DNA of 30,523 nucleotides from a virus, in the IMG/VR virus record IMGVR_UViG_3300050821_010140, positions 1-30,523 of that record. One strand, given 5' to 3'. The translations under genes and the position numbers were made by a program. Shown in pieces: positions 1-7,731 of the stretch. Position 1 is the first letter of the stretch; each line of letters starts with the position of its first letter. Below the pieces are notes generated by a model, which did no database searches, had not been told where the DNA came from, and saw only the letters and a program-made list of their open reading frames with translations.

Positions 1-1
1 C

Positions 2-1048
2 GATCGGATGGGCGATATTATTGAGCCGGCCGGTTGGGACACGCATAACTTTCTAAAGAACCCCGTCGCTCTGTGGGCTCACGACAGCAGCTCGCCGCCG
101 ATCGGCCGCGCCTCGAATATCAAGGTCGAGGGCAATCGCCTTATGGGCGATATCGAGTTTGCCGAGAAGGATACGTATGCGTTTGCAGATACCATCTATC
201 GAATGGTTGAGAACAAATTCATTAATGCCGTCTCTGTGGGTTTCTTACCACTCGAATGGAAATGGGCTGAGGACGATGATGATCGGCGCTGGGGGATGGA
301 TTTTCAGCGCCAGGAGCTACTTGAAATTTCGGTTGTCCCGGTACCCGCTAACGCGCACGCGCTGATCGAGGCGCGCTCCAATGGGATCGATGTGAAGCCA
401 CTGCAAGAGTGGGCCGAAAAGATATTGGATAGCGGCGACCGCGTATGGTTGACGAAATCTGAGTTTGCGAAATTGCGTAAGGCGGCCAAAGCGGGAGAGA
501 AGAGAACTCGCGTTGGCCTTGGGGGCATGATTGTTGATCATGCTGGCCGCTCAACGGGCCGCCGAGCGCCCGACGGTATGGGTGAAACGGACCCCTCCTC
601 TGGCGGCGACCTTGTGGATTGCGGTAAGGGCGCCGACGAGCCTTGCGGCCTGGACGACCCAGATAAGTGCATGATTCACGGTAATCACGATAAAGATGCT
701 GACGGCGATAATGACGAGGACGATGAGATGGACGAGAAGGCTATTGTATCTGTAGTGCGTCTTGAGGTCAGGCGTGCGTTTCGCGGGCTCGTTGCCGAGC
801 TGAAGGCCGCTCCCGCGCCGGTGCAGCGCGAGGCTGGCGAAGATGACCCAGACAATGTGCATGTCGAGCACATGAAGTCGGCTCATTTTCACGTGAAAGA
901 AGCCGCAAAGTGTCTTCGTAAGGCCTTAGACGCGGCCGATGGCGGCGGCGTCGAGGACCCGGATGAGCCCAATCCGGAGGGCGAGACCGACAAGGCTGCG
1001 CGTATTGCTCTCGCCGAAGAGTTGCGGGGCGCCATAAAGGTTGCGTGA
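2..1048 (+). CDS. HK97-type prohead protease with acidic C-terminal extension (5' truncated)
   Basis: Serine protease that matures the capsid by removing the capsid protein's N-terminal delta domain. The frame is open to the window edge (Asp-Arg precede the first Met at 8), and family members start with more residues, so the true start lies upstream. Counting from that Met, the family motifs are His25 in ALWAHDSS, Ser76 in NAVSVGF, and LLEISVVPVPANA at about 104-116. The protease core ends near residue 125. The remaining 220 residues are unusual: a charged linker, the motif RAPDGMGETDPSSGG at 186-200, a Cys/His/Asp-rich stretch and a helical acidic tail that could act as a fused scaffold. The motif at 186-200 also occurs in the capsid protein downstream, so self-cleavage there is plausible (inference). 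Confidence 0.9.
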   Translation, partial: DRMGDIIEPAGWDTHNFLKNPVALWAHDSSSPPIGRASNIKVEGNRLMGDIEFAEKDTYAFADTIYRMVENKFINAVSVGFLPLEWKWAEDDDDRRWGMDFQRQELLEISVVPVPANAHALIEARSNGIDVKPLQEWAEKILDSGDRVWLTKSEFAKLRKAAKAGEKRTRVGLGGMIVDHAGRSTGRRAPDGMGETDPSSGGDLVDCGKGADEPCGLDDPDKCMIHGNHDKDADGDNDEDDEMDEKAIVSVVRLEVRRAFRGLVAELKAAPAPVQREAGEDDPDNVHVEHMKSAHFHVKEAAKCLRKALDAADGGGVEDPDEPNPEGETDKAARIALAEELRGAIKVA

Positions 1049-1077
1049 GCTTATTTCCTTTTTGTGGAGTATTGATT

Positions 1078-2316
1078 ATGGCCGCGGATAAATTGTTCCA
1101 GCTTAAGTCCCAATACGGGACCGCCTGCGATGAGCTGATGGACTTAGTCGGAGACCCTGTTGCGTTTAATCATAAGAAAATCGAAGTTACTAATCTCGGC
1201 AAGCAAATCAAGCTTGGTGAGGAGGCTCAAGAGCTTGCTCGCGGAATGGCTAAGCCGGCCAATAGTAACGATGACGACAAGTCGAAATTCAAAAATCTCG
1301 GCGAGATGATGAAGGCCGTCGCGGACCACTATAGTGGCGGGCGGACTGATCCTCGCCTTGTCAGGGCGCCGTTTGGGATGGGGGAAACTGATCCCAGCGC
1401 GGGCGGATTTCCGATCAATACCGATTTTGCGAACACAATTTTAACGCGCGCCTATGACATGGGCGAAATTCTATCGCGCGTCTTCAAATTGCCGATCGGT
1501 GCGAATTTCAACGGCATCAAGATCCCTGGCATCGACGAACAGAGCCGCGCTACCGGGTCGCGTTGGGGCGGCGTTCGCACGCAGTGGGTGGCCGAGGGCG
1601 ACGCAGTGCCGGCGTCGGCGCCGAAATTCCGCCTGATCGAATTGGACCTTAAGAAGATGTTGAGCTCGTGGGTCATGACCGACGAGCTCTTGGCTGACAC
1701 CACGGCCTTGACCGGCATCGCCAACCAAGCGTTTTCGGAAGAAATTCAGTTCGTAGTCGAGGATGCGGTTATCCGCGGTACCGGTAACGGTATGCCCACC
1801 GGACTTTTGAATTCTTTGGCGACGGTGACGGTGGCGCCGGAGAAGTCGCAGACGCCAGGCACGTTCTTATGGGAGAACGCGCTCAATATGTGGATGAATA
1901 GCTGGGCGCGCAGCCGCGCTAATATGGTGTGGCTGATCAATCAAGAGCTCGAGCCTCAAATCTACCAGCTGCGCCAAGTCGTTGGCACCGGTGGCGTTCC
2001 TGTTTGGATTGAGCCGGGTGGCGCCAAGGATGGCGGTGGTCAGCTGACGATGTTGGGGCGGCCAGTGATCCCGGTGGAGTATTGCGAGGCGCCTGGCACG
2101 CCTGGCGATGTCATCCTCTGCGATCTGAGCCAGTACATTCTGATCGATAAAAACGAGATGCAGCAGATGAGCAGCATCCACGTTCGGTTCCTGACTGATG
2201 AAATGACGTTCCGGCTCACGTATCGCGTTGACGGGCAGTCAATTTGGCATACGGCATTAACGCCGTACCGCGGCACCCAGAAGCGGACGCCGTTCATTAT
2301 TCTTGGGCAGCGCTAA
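1078..2316 (+). CDS. Major capsid protein, HK97 fold
   Basis: Main shell protein of the icosahedral head. The start is placed at ATG 1078 because GTGGAG (1064-1069) lies 8 bases upstream; an in-frame GTG at 1045 overlaps the protease gene but has no comparable ribosome site. The protein is 412 residues. Residues 1-95 are charged and helical and fit a delta (scaffold) domain. RAPFGMGETDPSAGGF at 96-111 then leads into a classic N-arm and capsid core, with features such as TQWVAEGDAVPAS and RFLTDEMTFRLTYRVDGQ near the C terminus. The adjacent upstream protease supports maturation by proteolysis. Family assignment is confident; the exact cleavage point is inferred. Confidence 0.93.
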   Translation: MAADKLFQLKSQYGTACDELMDLVGDPVAFNHKKIEVTNLGKQIKLGEEAQELARGMAKPANSNDDDKSKFKNLGEMMKAVADHYSGGRTDPRLVRAPFGMGETDPSAGGFPINTDFANTILTRAYDMGEILSRVFKLPIGANFNGIKIPGIDEQSRATGSRWGGVRTQWVAEGDAVPASAPKFRLIELDLKKMLSSWVMTDELLADTTALTGIANQAFSEEIQFVVEDAVIRGTGNGMPTGLLNSLATVTVAPEKSQTPGTFLWENALNMWMNSWARSRANMVWLINQELEPQIYQLRQVVGTGGVPVWIEPGGAKDGGGQLTMLGRPVIPVEYCEAPGTPGDVILCDLSQYILIDKNEMQQMSSIHVRFLTDEMTFRLTYRVDGQSIWHTALTPYRGTQKRTPFIILGQR

Positions 2317-2338
2317 TATTTAGAGAGGAGTAATTACT

Positions 2339-2902
2339 TTGGCACGTCAATTTCGTTTCTGGCAGGACGGTGCATTTGTGGTTCTGCTGCCGCCCGCGGC
2401 GGACGCGGCTGGGCGCACCAGCATGTTTGTGTCGTTGAGATATGGGCATAAGACAACTCTCATTTGTGGCGTCAATCAGGGCGTGGCCACGACTGTTCTG
2501 TGGACGCCGCTGCAGGCAACAGACAGTCTCGGCACTAATTCCAAAGCTCTAACCAACCCGGCCCCGATCGCCTACAATGCCGATACATCAAACCCGCTTG
2601 CCTTGGTTGCCGGCACCGGCGGCGATCAATTTACAATGCCAGGCCAGCCTGCCGTTGACGGCATCACCGTCGTTGCGGCGGCAAACTTCACAACTGGTGC
2701 TGCCGTGAAAAATAAGATCGTATTGTTTGAGATTGATGCTGGCGAGGTAATGGATATCAACAATATTACTCTGGCGCCGCTGAAATTCGATCATATTGGA
2801 GTTTCTACTGGCGCCTCTAGTGCATCCAATATTACCTGGGCTGCCCTTTACCAGTTCCCGATGCGTGACGTTAGGCAGAATCCTCCGACGCTTTATATTT
2901 GA
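2339..2902 (+). CDS. Small virion protein behind the capsid gene, possible head decoration
   Basis: A 187-residue protein of unknown function. The start is a TTG at 2339, chosen because a strong GAGAGGAG (2323-2330) sits 8 bases before it and no ATG fits. The protein lacks signal or membrane segments and is rich in Ala, Thr, Val and Asn, with short beta-like stretches such as NKIVLFEID and FDHIGVSTG. Its place directly after the major capsid gene and before a terminator suggests a high-copy capsid-associated protein, for example a decoration protein. This role is inferred from position; no catalytic motif is seen. Confidence 0.6.
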   Translation: MARQFRFWQDGAFVVLLPPAADAAGRTSMFVSLRYGHKTTLICGVNQGVATTVLWTPLQATDSLGTNSKALTNPAPIAYNADTSNPLALVAGTGGDQFTMPGQPAVDGITVVAAANFTTGAAVKNKIVLFEIDAGEVMDINNITLAPLKFDHIGVSTGASSASNITWAALYQFPMRDVRQNPPTLYI

Positions 2903-2917
2903 GTTCCTCCCTGACTT

Positions 2918-2949
2918 GGGCGGCTTCCCCAGAGGTCGCCCATTTTTTT
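2918..2949 (+). terminator. Rho-independent terminator after the capsid/decoration genes
   Basis: GGGCG (2918-2922) pairs with CGCCC (2937-2941) around a 14-base loop and is followed by A and seven T (2943-2949). It lies in one of the few intergenic gaps of the window. Partial termination here would keep capsid and decoration transcripts more abundant than the downstream genes. Confidence 0.7.
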
Positions 2950-2964
2950 AAGAGGTTGTAAGTT

Positions 2965-3717
2965 ATGGGCAGCTCCGTTCGCCTCGCGTCTGATATGGAT
3001 CGCGACGGCAATGCACGGCGGGAATATGATGTTCCCAGTCAGGAGACAATTGTCCGTTATGTAGCGGCATTGCTCGACGAGGATTTCCTTGGCGCCGGGC
3101 ATTTGGGCGCTTTCCCAACGACAGCGGTTAATGGCTATCCGTGGGTGGCAAAAGTCACTACAGGGACTGTTGGCGTTGTCTCAAACTTTGGCGGCGGAGC
3201 GGCCGCCTGCGCATTGACTGCGGTGACCGGAGGACAGGAGGCGTTACTGTATTCCGGCGATCAGTTGAACTGGGACGCCACCAAAAGCGCGACTTTCGAA
3301 ACGCGCTTGGCGATGAGTGTTCTGCCGACCGGTATCGCCGAGGCTGTCTGGGGACTCCGCGCTGCGTGGAACGCGGTTCCGGATAGCGTGGCCACCTACG
3401 TTGATTTTCAGATGCTCGGCAGCGGCCTCGTCAATGTTAGGATCAAGGATGGGGTGAGCTCAGTTCAAACATTTTCTACCGGCGTGACTTTGATAGCTGG
3501 GGCGTTCCATAACTTCCGGTTCGACCTTGTCGATATGACCAATGTGATATTTGCCATAGACGGCGCGCGGGTCGGCCCATCGACAACGAAAATGACGTTT
3601 GCGGCGACCGGCGCGTCGGCAATTTTGCAGCCGTATTTCGACGTCTTCAAGGCGTCCGGCACTGACGTTGCGACTATGCAGATCGATAGCGTCCAGCTCG
3701 GGATGAACCGCTCGTAA
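2965..3717 (+). CDS. Beta-rich virion protein, concanavalin-like character
   Basis: A 250-residue protein, not recognised with certainty. It starts at ATG 2965 with AGAGG (2951-2955) 9 bases upstream. The middle and C-terminal parts alternate short hydrophobic strands with turns (ATFETRLAMSV, TYVDFQML, HNFRFDLVD, NVIFAIDGARV), the pattern of a concanavalin A-like jelly roll found in phage decoration and adhesion proteins. It ends in TAATG shared with the next gene, so the two are likely translated together. There is no signal peptide. A capsid or neck decoration role is a guess from position. Confidence 0.5.
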   Translation: MGSSVRLASDMDRDGNARREYDVPSQETIVRYVAALLDEDFLGAGHLGAFPTTAVNGYPWVAKVTTGTVGVVSNFGGGAAACALTAVTGGQEALLYSGDQLNWDATKSATFETRLAMSVLPTGIAEAVWGLRAAWNAVPDSVATYVDFQMLGSGLVNVRIKDGVSSVQTFSTGVTLIAGAFHNFRFDLVDMTNVIFAIDGARVGPSTTKMTFAATGASAILQPYFDVFKASGTDVATMQIDSVQLGMNRS

Positions 3718-4058
3718 TGGCTGACCTAACCCCAATTACGGTCACGATTACGGCCGCCGGAACCATATCAACAGAAGCTAAGCTTGGGTTCAAAACCCTT
3801 GTTGGAATTCTGTTTCCGGCCAACTGGACGCCAGCGGCAGTAACGTTTCAGGCGACGCCCGACGACACAAACTTCTTTCCGCTTTTTGATCAGGTGTCGG
3901 GCGCGGCAATAGGAATTACTTCTGCGGCGCTGGGAACGTGGTACGCCCTGACAAACGACGCGCAATGGGCGACTGTCAATGGGGTTAGACTGATTTCCGG
4001 AATCGCGCAGACCAACACCGTAATCGTAACTCTCTTCGTGCGCACGGTGGCTTTCTGA
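3717..4058 (+). CDS. Small virion protein of unknown function
   Basis: A 113-residue, cysteine-free protein with an N terminus of short beta strands (PITVTITAAGT) and a central PANWTPAAVTFQATPDD segment, of a type common in phage head-gene clusters between capsid and connector. Start and stop both overlap neighbours (TAATG at 3715-3719, TGATG at 4056-4060), so it belongs to a translationally coupled run. No enzyme motif is seen. A small beta-sandwich virion component is the best description. Confidence 0.5.
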   Translation: MADLTPITVTITAAGTISTEAKLGFKTLVGILFPANWTPAAVTFQATPDDTNFFPLFDQVSGAAIGITSAALGTWYALTNDAQWATVNGVRLISGIAQTNTVIVTLFVRTVAF

Positions 4059-4243
4059 TGGACTACGAAGATCGAATGATGCAGACCCGCGATCGGGATG
4101 CCAGCTTTCGCGCGCGCAGCATATCCGAAGCGCTGGCGCGTACCAATCAGCGCGTCGCTCAGGAATATCTACGGGGCGCGTGGCGTCGCGGACAGATTGA
4201 ACAGGCTGCGGCAGACGCATGCTCACAACCCTTAAGGTCCTAA
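4058..4243 (+). CDS. Small helical protein, 61 aa, unknown
   Basis: Short charged protein (many Arg, Asp, Glu, Gln) predicted helical throughout and with no membrane segment. It begins within the stop of the preceding gene (TGATG) and overlaps the connector gene by 25 bases, which argues that it is a real member of the operon rather than a chance frame. The function is unknown; a small assembly or neck factor is possible but unsupported. Confidence 0.5.
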   Translation: MDYEDRMMQTRDRDASFRARSISEALARTNQRVAQEYLRGAWRRGQIEQAAADACSQPLRS

Positions 4244-5196
4244 CGCCACCGGCAGCAGAGCCGATCAGCCTAGACCTGCTAATCCGCCATCTGAGAGTTG
4301 ATCAGGGTTTTGATGATCCGCTGTTAAACGTCTATCTCGCAAGCGCGAGGGCGATGGCCGAGCTCTATCTGGGCCGCGCTCTAATCACGCAAACGCTACA
4401 ATGGACGGTGGCGGACGAACATCATAATCATGAGCGCGATATCGGATGGGGCTCACCTCCAGCGCGCCCATATCCGCGGGGCCGGCGACGCTCAATTGAG
4501 CTGCCGCTGGCCCCGGTTCAATCTATTGTCTCGTTCACGATCCTTGATCACCTGGGCAATACAACTGCAACGCAGCAAGCCAACGCATCCACCTCGTCTG
4601 GCAACGTTCTGACGTTCTCGTCGGTAGGCTGCCCGGCGGTCGTTGGACAATACGTTCAAGATCTCACCGCTGGCGCGGCGACCCTGATCGGTACGCAGCT
4701 GGTAGCGCTCGGCACGCAGCCGATCCCCTACGGGACAACGGTCCAGGGGGTGTCGGCCACCAGCGGTATCGCTAGCGTTACGCTCTCGGCGCCCGTAGGC
4801 GCGCCAATCGCGGCGGGCGACAATATCCTATTCTCCAACCTGATTGGCCAGCCAGCGGCCTCGTCCATGGTTTCTACGGCCCTTGGGACGAACGGGCAGG
4901 GTAGCATATTCCTCGCCGATCTGACGCTATCGCCGGCCCAGTTTCGGCCGGATTGGATACACGCGATTGCGCAGCTGCAAACCGTCACTCCGCCAGTCCA
5001 GCATCAGCAGATTGCGTTTGTCGCCGGTTACGGAACGGACGGCACGACTACCGGGTCAATTCCTCAGCCGATCATTAACGCCATTCTGCTGACGGCAGCC
5101 GCTCTATACGAGCGTCGCGGCGATGAGGCCGACGCCGAGATGCCGAGGGCGGCGCAATGGCTGCTTGATAGATATCGCATTCAGTTTTTTGCGTAG
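4219..5196 (+). CDS. gp6-like head-tail connector with an inserted beta module
   Basis: Ring protein joining portal to neck. The N terminus (about residues 9-65: LTPPAAEPISLDLLIRHLRV, then a helix ending LYLGRALITQTLQW) and the C-terminal helix with YERRGDEAD match the gp6/gp15-like connector family, which normally has 100-200 residues. This one has 325. The excess is explained by an inserted block at about residues 128-210 (nt 4600-4848). That block resembles a block inserted in the tail sheath of this window (VLTF, GQ-VQD-T, GT-V, VTLSA-V, D-I-FSNL in the same order). The gene should sit next to head-closure genes, but here a 16-kb cassette follows. Confidence 0.8.
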   Translation: MLTTLKVLTPPAAEPISLDLLIRHLRVDQGFDDPLLNVYLASARAMAELYLGRALITQTLQWTVADEHHNHERDIGWGSPPARPYPRGRRRSIELPLAPVQSIVSFTILDHLGNTTATQQANASTSSGNVLTFSSVGCPAVVGQYVQDLTAGAATLIGTQLVALGTQPIPYGTTVQGVSATSGIASVTLSAPVGAPIAAGDNILFSNLIGQPAASSMVSTALGTNGQGSIFLADLTLSPAQFRPDWIHAIAQLQTVTPPVQHQQIAFVAGYGTDGTTTGSIPQPIINAILLTAAALYERRGDEADAEMPRAAQWLLDRYRIQFFA

Positions 5197-5208
5197 GGGT
5201 TTATATAA

Positions 5209-5685
5209 ATGAGCGTTCTTCCGACCGATCTTGTTACATATGGCTCGCTGTCGATGCCGGGTTATGATGGCGCGACTCAGATCGCTACTGCTGCCATTGG
5301 TACGTCAACCACGGTGCCTATTACCTTTGCGGTGACCGCAAACGCGAGCTTCCCGCAGGTTGGCGAATTCGCCATTTTGATTGATTCCGAGATTCTGTGG
5401 GTAACGCAGGGAGCGGGTACCAATAACTGGACGGCCCTGCGCGGATATGGCGGCACGACGCCGGCAACGCATCTTCTCGCTGCGAACGTTACGTCTGTGT
5501 CAGGGGGCCCGGTGGATTTTACCACTCGTGTGGCTTTCTCTGATGTGACGGCTGGCGATTCTGTCGATATCGTTAGTTCGCTCGCGGCGGACAGCAAGAC
5601 GATTATATCGGTAGCTGGCCGCGATGTGCCTGGCAATTTTGTATCGGGGAAAACCGGCATCCTTGGCGGCGTCACGCCACAGTAG
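5209..5685 (+). CDS. N-terminal part of a split beta-repeat virion protein
   Basis: A 158-residue reading frame ending at TAG 5683-5685. It carries a beta module at about residues 25-100 with the pattern ANASFP--GEF-I-I-SE---VTQGAGTNNWT--RG. The same module begins the next frame (NANFPAAGNYYIKM, then GQGTNSWTISRG). The downstream frame has no start codon or ribosome site near its true beginning, and reading -1 at about 5677-5682 gives a smooth join (GGVTP then TVGIGAGQTFDRLL). I therefore read 5209-6743 as one 511-residue gene interrupted by a single-base loss or a frameshift. Role: probable tail-fibre or neck-fibre type protein. Confidence 0.55.
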   Translation: MSVLPTDLVTYGSLSMPGYDGATQIATAAIGTSTTVPITFAVTANASFPQVGEFAILIDSEILWVTQGAGTNNWTALRGYGGTTPATHLLAANVTSVSGGPVDFTTRVAFSDVTAGDSVDIVSSLAADSKTIISVAGRDVPGNFVSGKTGILGGVTPQ

Positions 5686-5759
5686 GCATTGGCGCCGGTC
5701 AGACTTTCGACCGTCTGCTGTACGTTGGTCTCGGTGCTGGCACTACGTCAACGGTCACG

Positions 5760-6743
5760 ATGACTAACGCGACCACGACATTGACGACTGCGGCCAATGC
5801 CAATTTTCCGGCAGCGGGCAATTATTATATCAAAATGGCAAATGAGTACATGCAGGTTACGGCCGGGCAGGGTACGAATTCCTGGACCATCTCCCGCGGC
5901 GTTCTAGGTAGTGTGGCCATCGCGCACGCATCCGGCGATAATATATACTTGGTGCCGTTTGGCGATGTTGCGATTTACGATCATACTCCAGTCCTTAGCG
6001 CCCGCACTATGCAAACCGGATCAGCTCAGTCGTCCGGTACAACTCCGGCTCTCGCCAAGCTTCAATCAGGCGATGGCGCCAGCTGCGCGATTGGCCAAAT
6101 TATCCGCACGACCGGCGGCACAGGACCTAATCAGATTCGATACATTACGGCAGTTCTCGGCTATGCGGCAGATCAGATCGCTGTTCATCGCGACTGGGAT
6201 ACGCTGCCCGATGCCACGACGACTTATTCGATCCTCAAGGGTTGGGTGCTCGAGTTCAAGGCGGGCGCAGGGGTTGGCGCGACGGTCAATAACCAAGTCA
6301 CCGCCATTCAACGCTCCATCTGGGGTGCCGCAGCTGACGTACCAACGGGGGCGCAAAGGATATTTTACGAAAAGGTGTTCCTGGTTAGTAACAACACTGT
6401 GACGGACTTTACTGGCGCCAACATACAGATATCTGGCGATGCGCCTGCATTGCCGGGTTCGGCCTTACTCGACATCGCAATGTGCAAAGCGGCCAATGAC
6501 ACATTTGCTGCGGTCAATCGTCAGACGCTGCCCACAAATGGCGATACGACAGCTTTGACGTTCGTTGCGCAGGGCAGCACTGGCAATCCAGTCAACGTAA
6601 TCGCCAACAGCGCTGCGCTAGTGCATGGCGCCGCGCCTAATGCGGCGGGCGCTCAGGGCGTGTGGATGCGCCTGACATTGCCGGCCGGTACCACAGCCTA
6701 CAAGGGCGCGGCGAACCTGCGGACGCAGGGCAACACCATCTAA
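5760..6743 (+). CDS. C-terminal part of the split beta-repeat virion protein
   Basis: A 327-residue frame from ATG 5760; homologous-looking sequence in the same frame extends upstream to about 5679 (VGIGAGQTFDRLLYVGLGAG) without any ATG, GTG or TTG. It begins with a second copy of the beta module seen in 5209-5685. A segment follows with TGSAQSSGTTPALAKLQSGD and IRTTGGTGPNQIRYITAV, a style of repeat common in phage tail-fibre proteins, and then a C-terminal beta domain. No signal peptide. If the break is real rather than a sequence error, this half may not be translated well, since no ribosome site precedes 5760. Confidence 0.55.
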   Translation: MTNATTTLTTAANANFPAAGNYYIKMANEYMQVTAGQGTNSWTISRGVLGSVAIAHASGDNIYLVPFGDVAIYDHTPVLSARTMQTGSAQSSGTTPALAKLQSGDGASCAIGQIIRTTGGTGPNQIRYITAVLGYAADQIAVHRDWDTLPDATTTYSILKGWVLEFKAGAGVGATVNNQVTAIQRSIWGAAADVPTGAQRIFYEKVFLVSNNTVTDFTGANIQISGDAPALPGSALLDIAMCKAANDTFAAVNRQTLPTNGDTTALTFVAQGSTGNPVNVIANSAALVHGAAPNAAGAQGVWMRLTLPAGTTAYKGAANLRTQGNTI

Positions 6744-6752
6744 GCGCCTGTC

Positions 6753-7220
6753 ATGGCCGCTCCGCTCGTATCGCCGCTGCAGGGCTTTCCGCTAGTCTCA
6801 AACCTCCAGAGCCTTGCCCCTGGGGCAGCAAAGTGCCTCGGTTTTCTTGGTCTAACGCTAACGCAGTATTTCGACTGCAACGTCGCGCCGATGCAGATCA
6901 AGATACCAAATGCAGCTTTTGGTACCATTGAGCGGAGCATTATTTTCTCAGAGGACAACATCAGCTGGACGGCCGGCATTAGCCCCACCGCAACTGCGGA
7001 TCAGTCGGGGTTGGCTCCGTTTGCGCGACTCATCGATTCGACCAACGTTAGCGCCGCCTCGGCGGCCACATACCTCTTGGACGAATTCGACGTCGTACCG
7101 CTATTTGGTGCCTCGATGCCGATGTATTGGTCTGTACTGGTGTGGAATCGGACGAATCAGGCGTTCAGTGCCGTACTGAGCGACTTCTTCGCGTCATATA
7201 CGTTGCTTTCTTATGCCTAG
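6753..7220 (+). CDS. Unknown cassette protein, 155 aa
   Basis: Beta-rich protein with no signal peptide or membrane helix. It begins 9 bases after the previous gene and overlaps the next by 8 bases. Aromatic-rich C-terminal strands (MYWSVLVWNRTNQAF) and polar loops are typical of virion-associated beta-sandwich proteins. I do not recognise the family. The tight spacing shows it belongs to the same transcript as its neighbours. Confidence 0.45.
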   Translation: MAAPLVSPLQGFPLVSNLQSLAPGAAKCLGFLGLTLTQYFDCNVAPMQIKIPNAAFGTIERSIIFSEDNISWTAGISPTATADQSGLAPFARLIDSTNVSAASAATYLLDEFDVVPLFGASMPMYWSVLVWNRTNQAFSAVLSDFFASYTLLSYA

Positions 7221-7731
7221 ATTAGTCGGCGCCAACTGGTTCAGTGTGCCAGGGATCGCGCCGCAGACCTTCGCGGCCGGTCCGACAGACTGGATCACCC
7301 TAACCCCAACATCGTCTAGAGTGGTCGGCATCACCAACGTACTGTTTTTTGGTACGTGCCCAACTCCGACAACTATTGACATACTGCTTTTGAAACGTTC
7401 GGCGCTCAATACTGGAGGCACATCAACATCAGTGGCCGCCACGCCCACCGACGAGGTGCCGACTGGGCTTGCCACCAACGCAAGCGTACTGGTCTATACC
7501 GCCAATCCGTCTATTCTTGGCACGCTTGTGGGTGTCGCGGCGGCTCCTATCAAGCTTAACCTTGGCCCTCCTGGCGCAGCCGGTTTCGTTTCGATACCTT
7601 TTGGTACGGGCATTGTGCCTGCCTTGAAGCTACGCAGCACCAGCCATCAGTTTGCGATCAATCTTAACGGCGTATCATTGCCGGCCAACACACTGATCAG
7701 TTGCCGCATCGAAGAATACGAGGAGCAGTAA
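7213..7731 (+). CDS. Unknown beta-sandwich cassette protein, 172 aa
   Basis: Overlaps the previous gene by 8 bases and ends in TAATG shared with the next. Its sequence alternates hydrophobic strands and Gly/Thr/Ser turns. The C terminus (FAINLNGVSLPANTLISCRIEEYEEQ) looks like the last strands of a small virion beta-sandwich. It resembles in general style, though not provably in descent, the 171-residue protein at 19340-19855. No signal peptide. Possible fibre-associated or decoration protein; function unknown. Confidence 0.45.
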   Translation: MPRLVGANWFSVPGIAPQTFAAGPTDWITLTPTSSRVVGITNVLFFGTCPTPTTIDILLLKRSALNTGGTSTSVAATPTDEVPTGLATNASVLVYTANPSILGTLVGVAAAPIKLNLGPPGAAGFVSIPFGTGIVPALKLRSTSHQFAINLNGVSLPANTLISCRIEEYEEQ

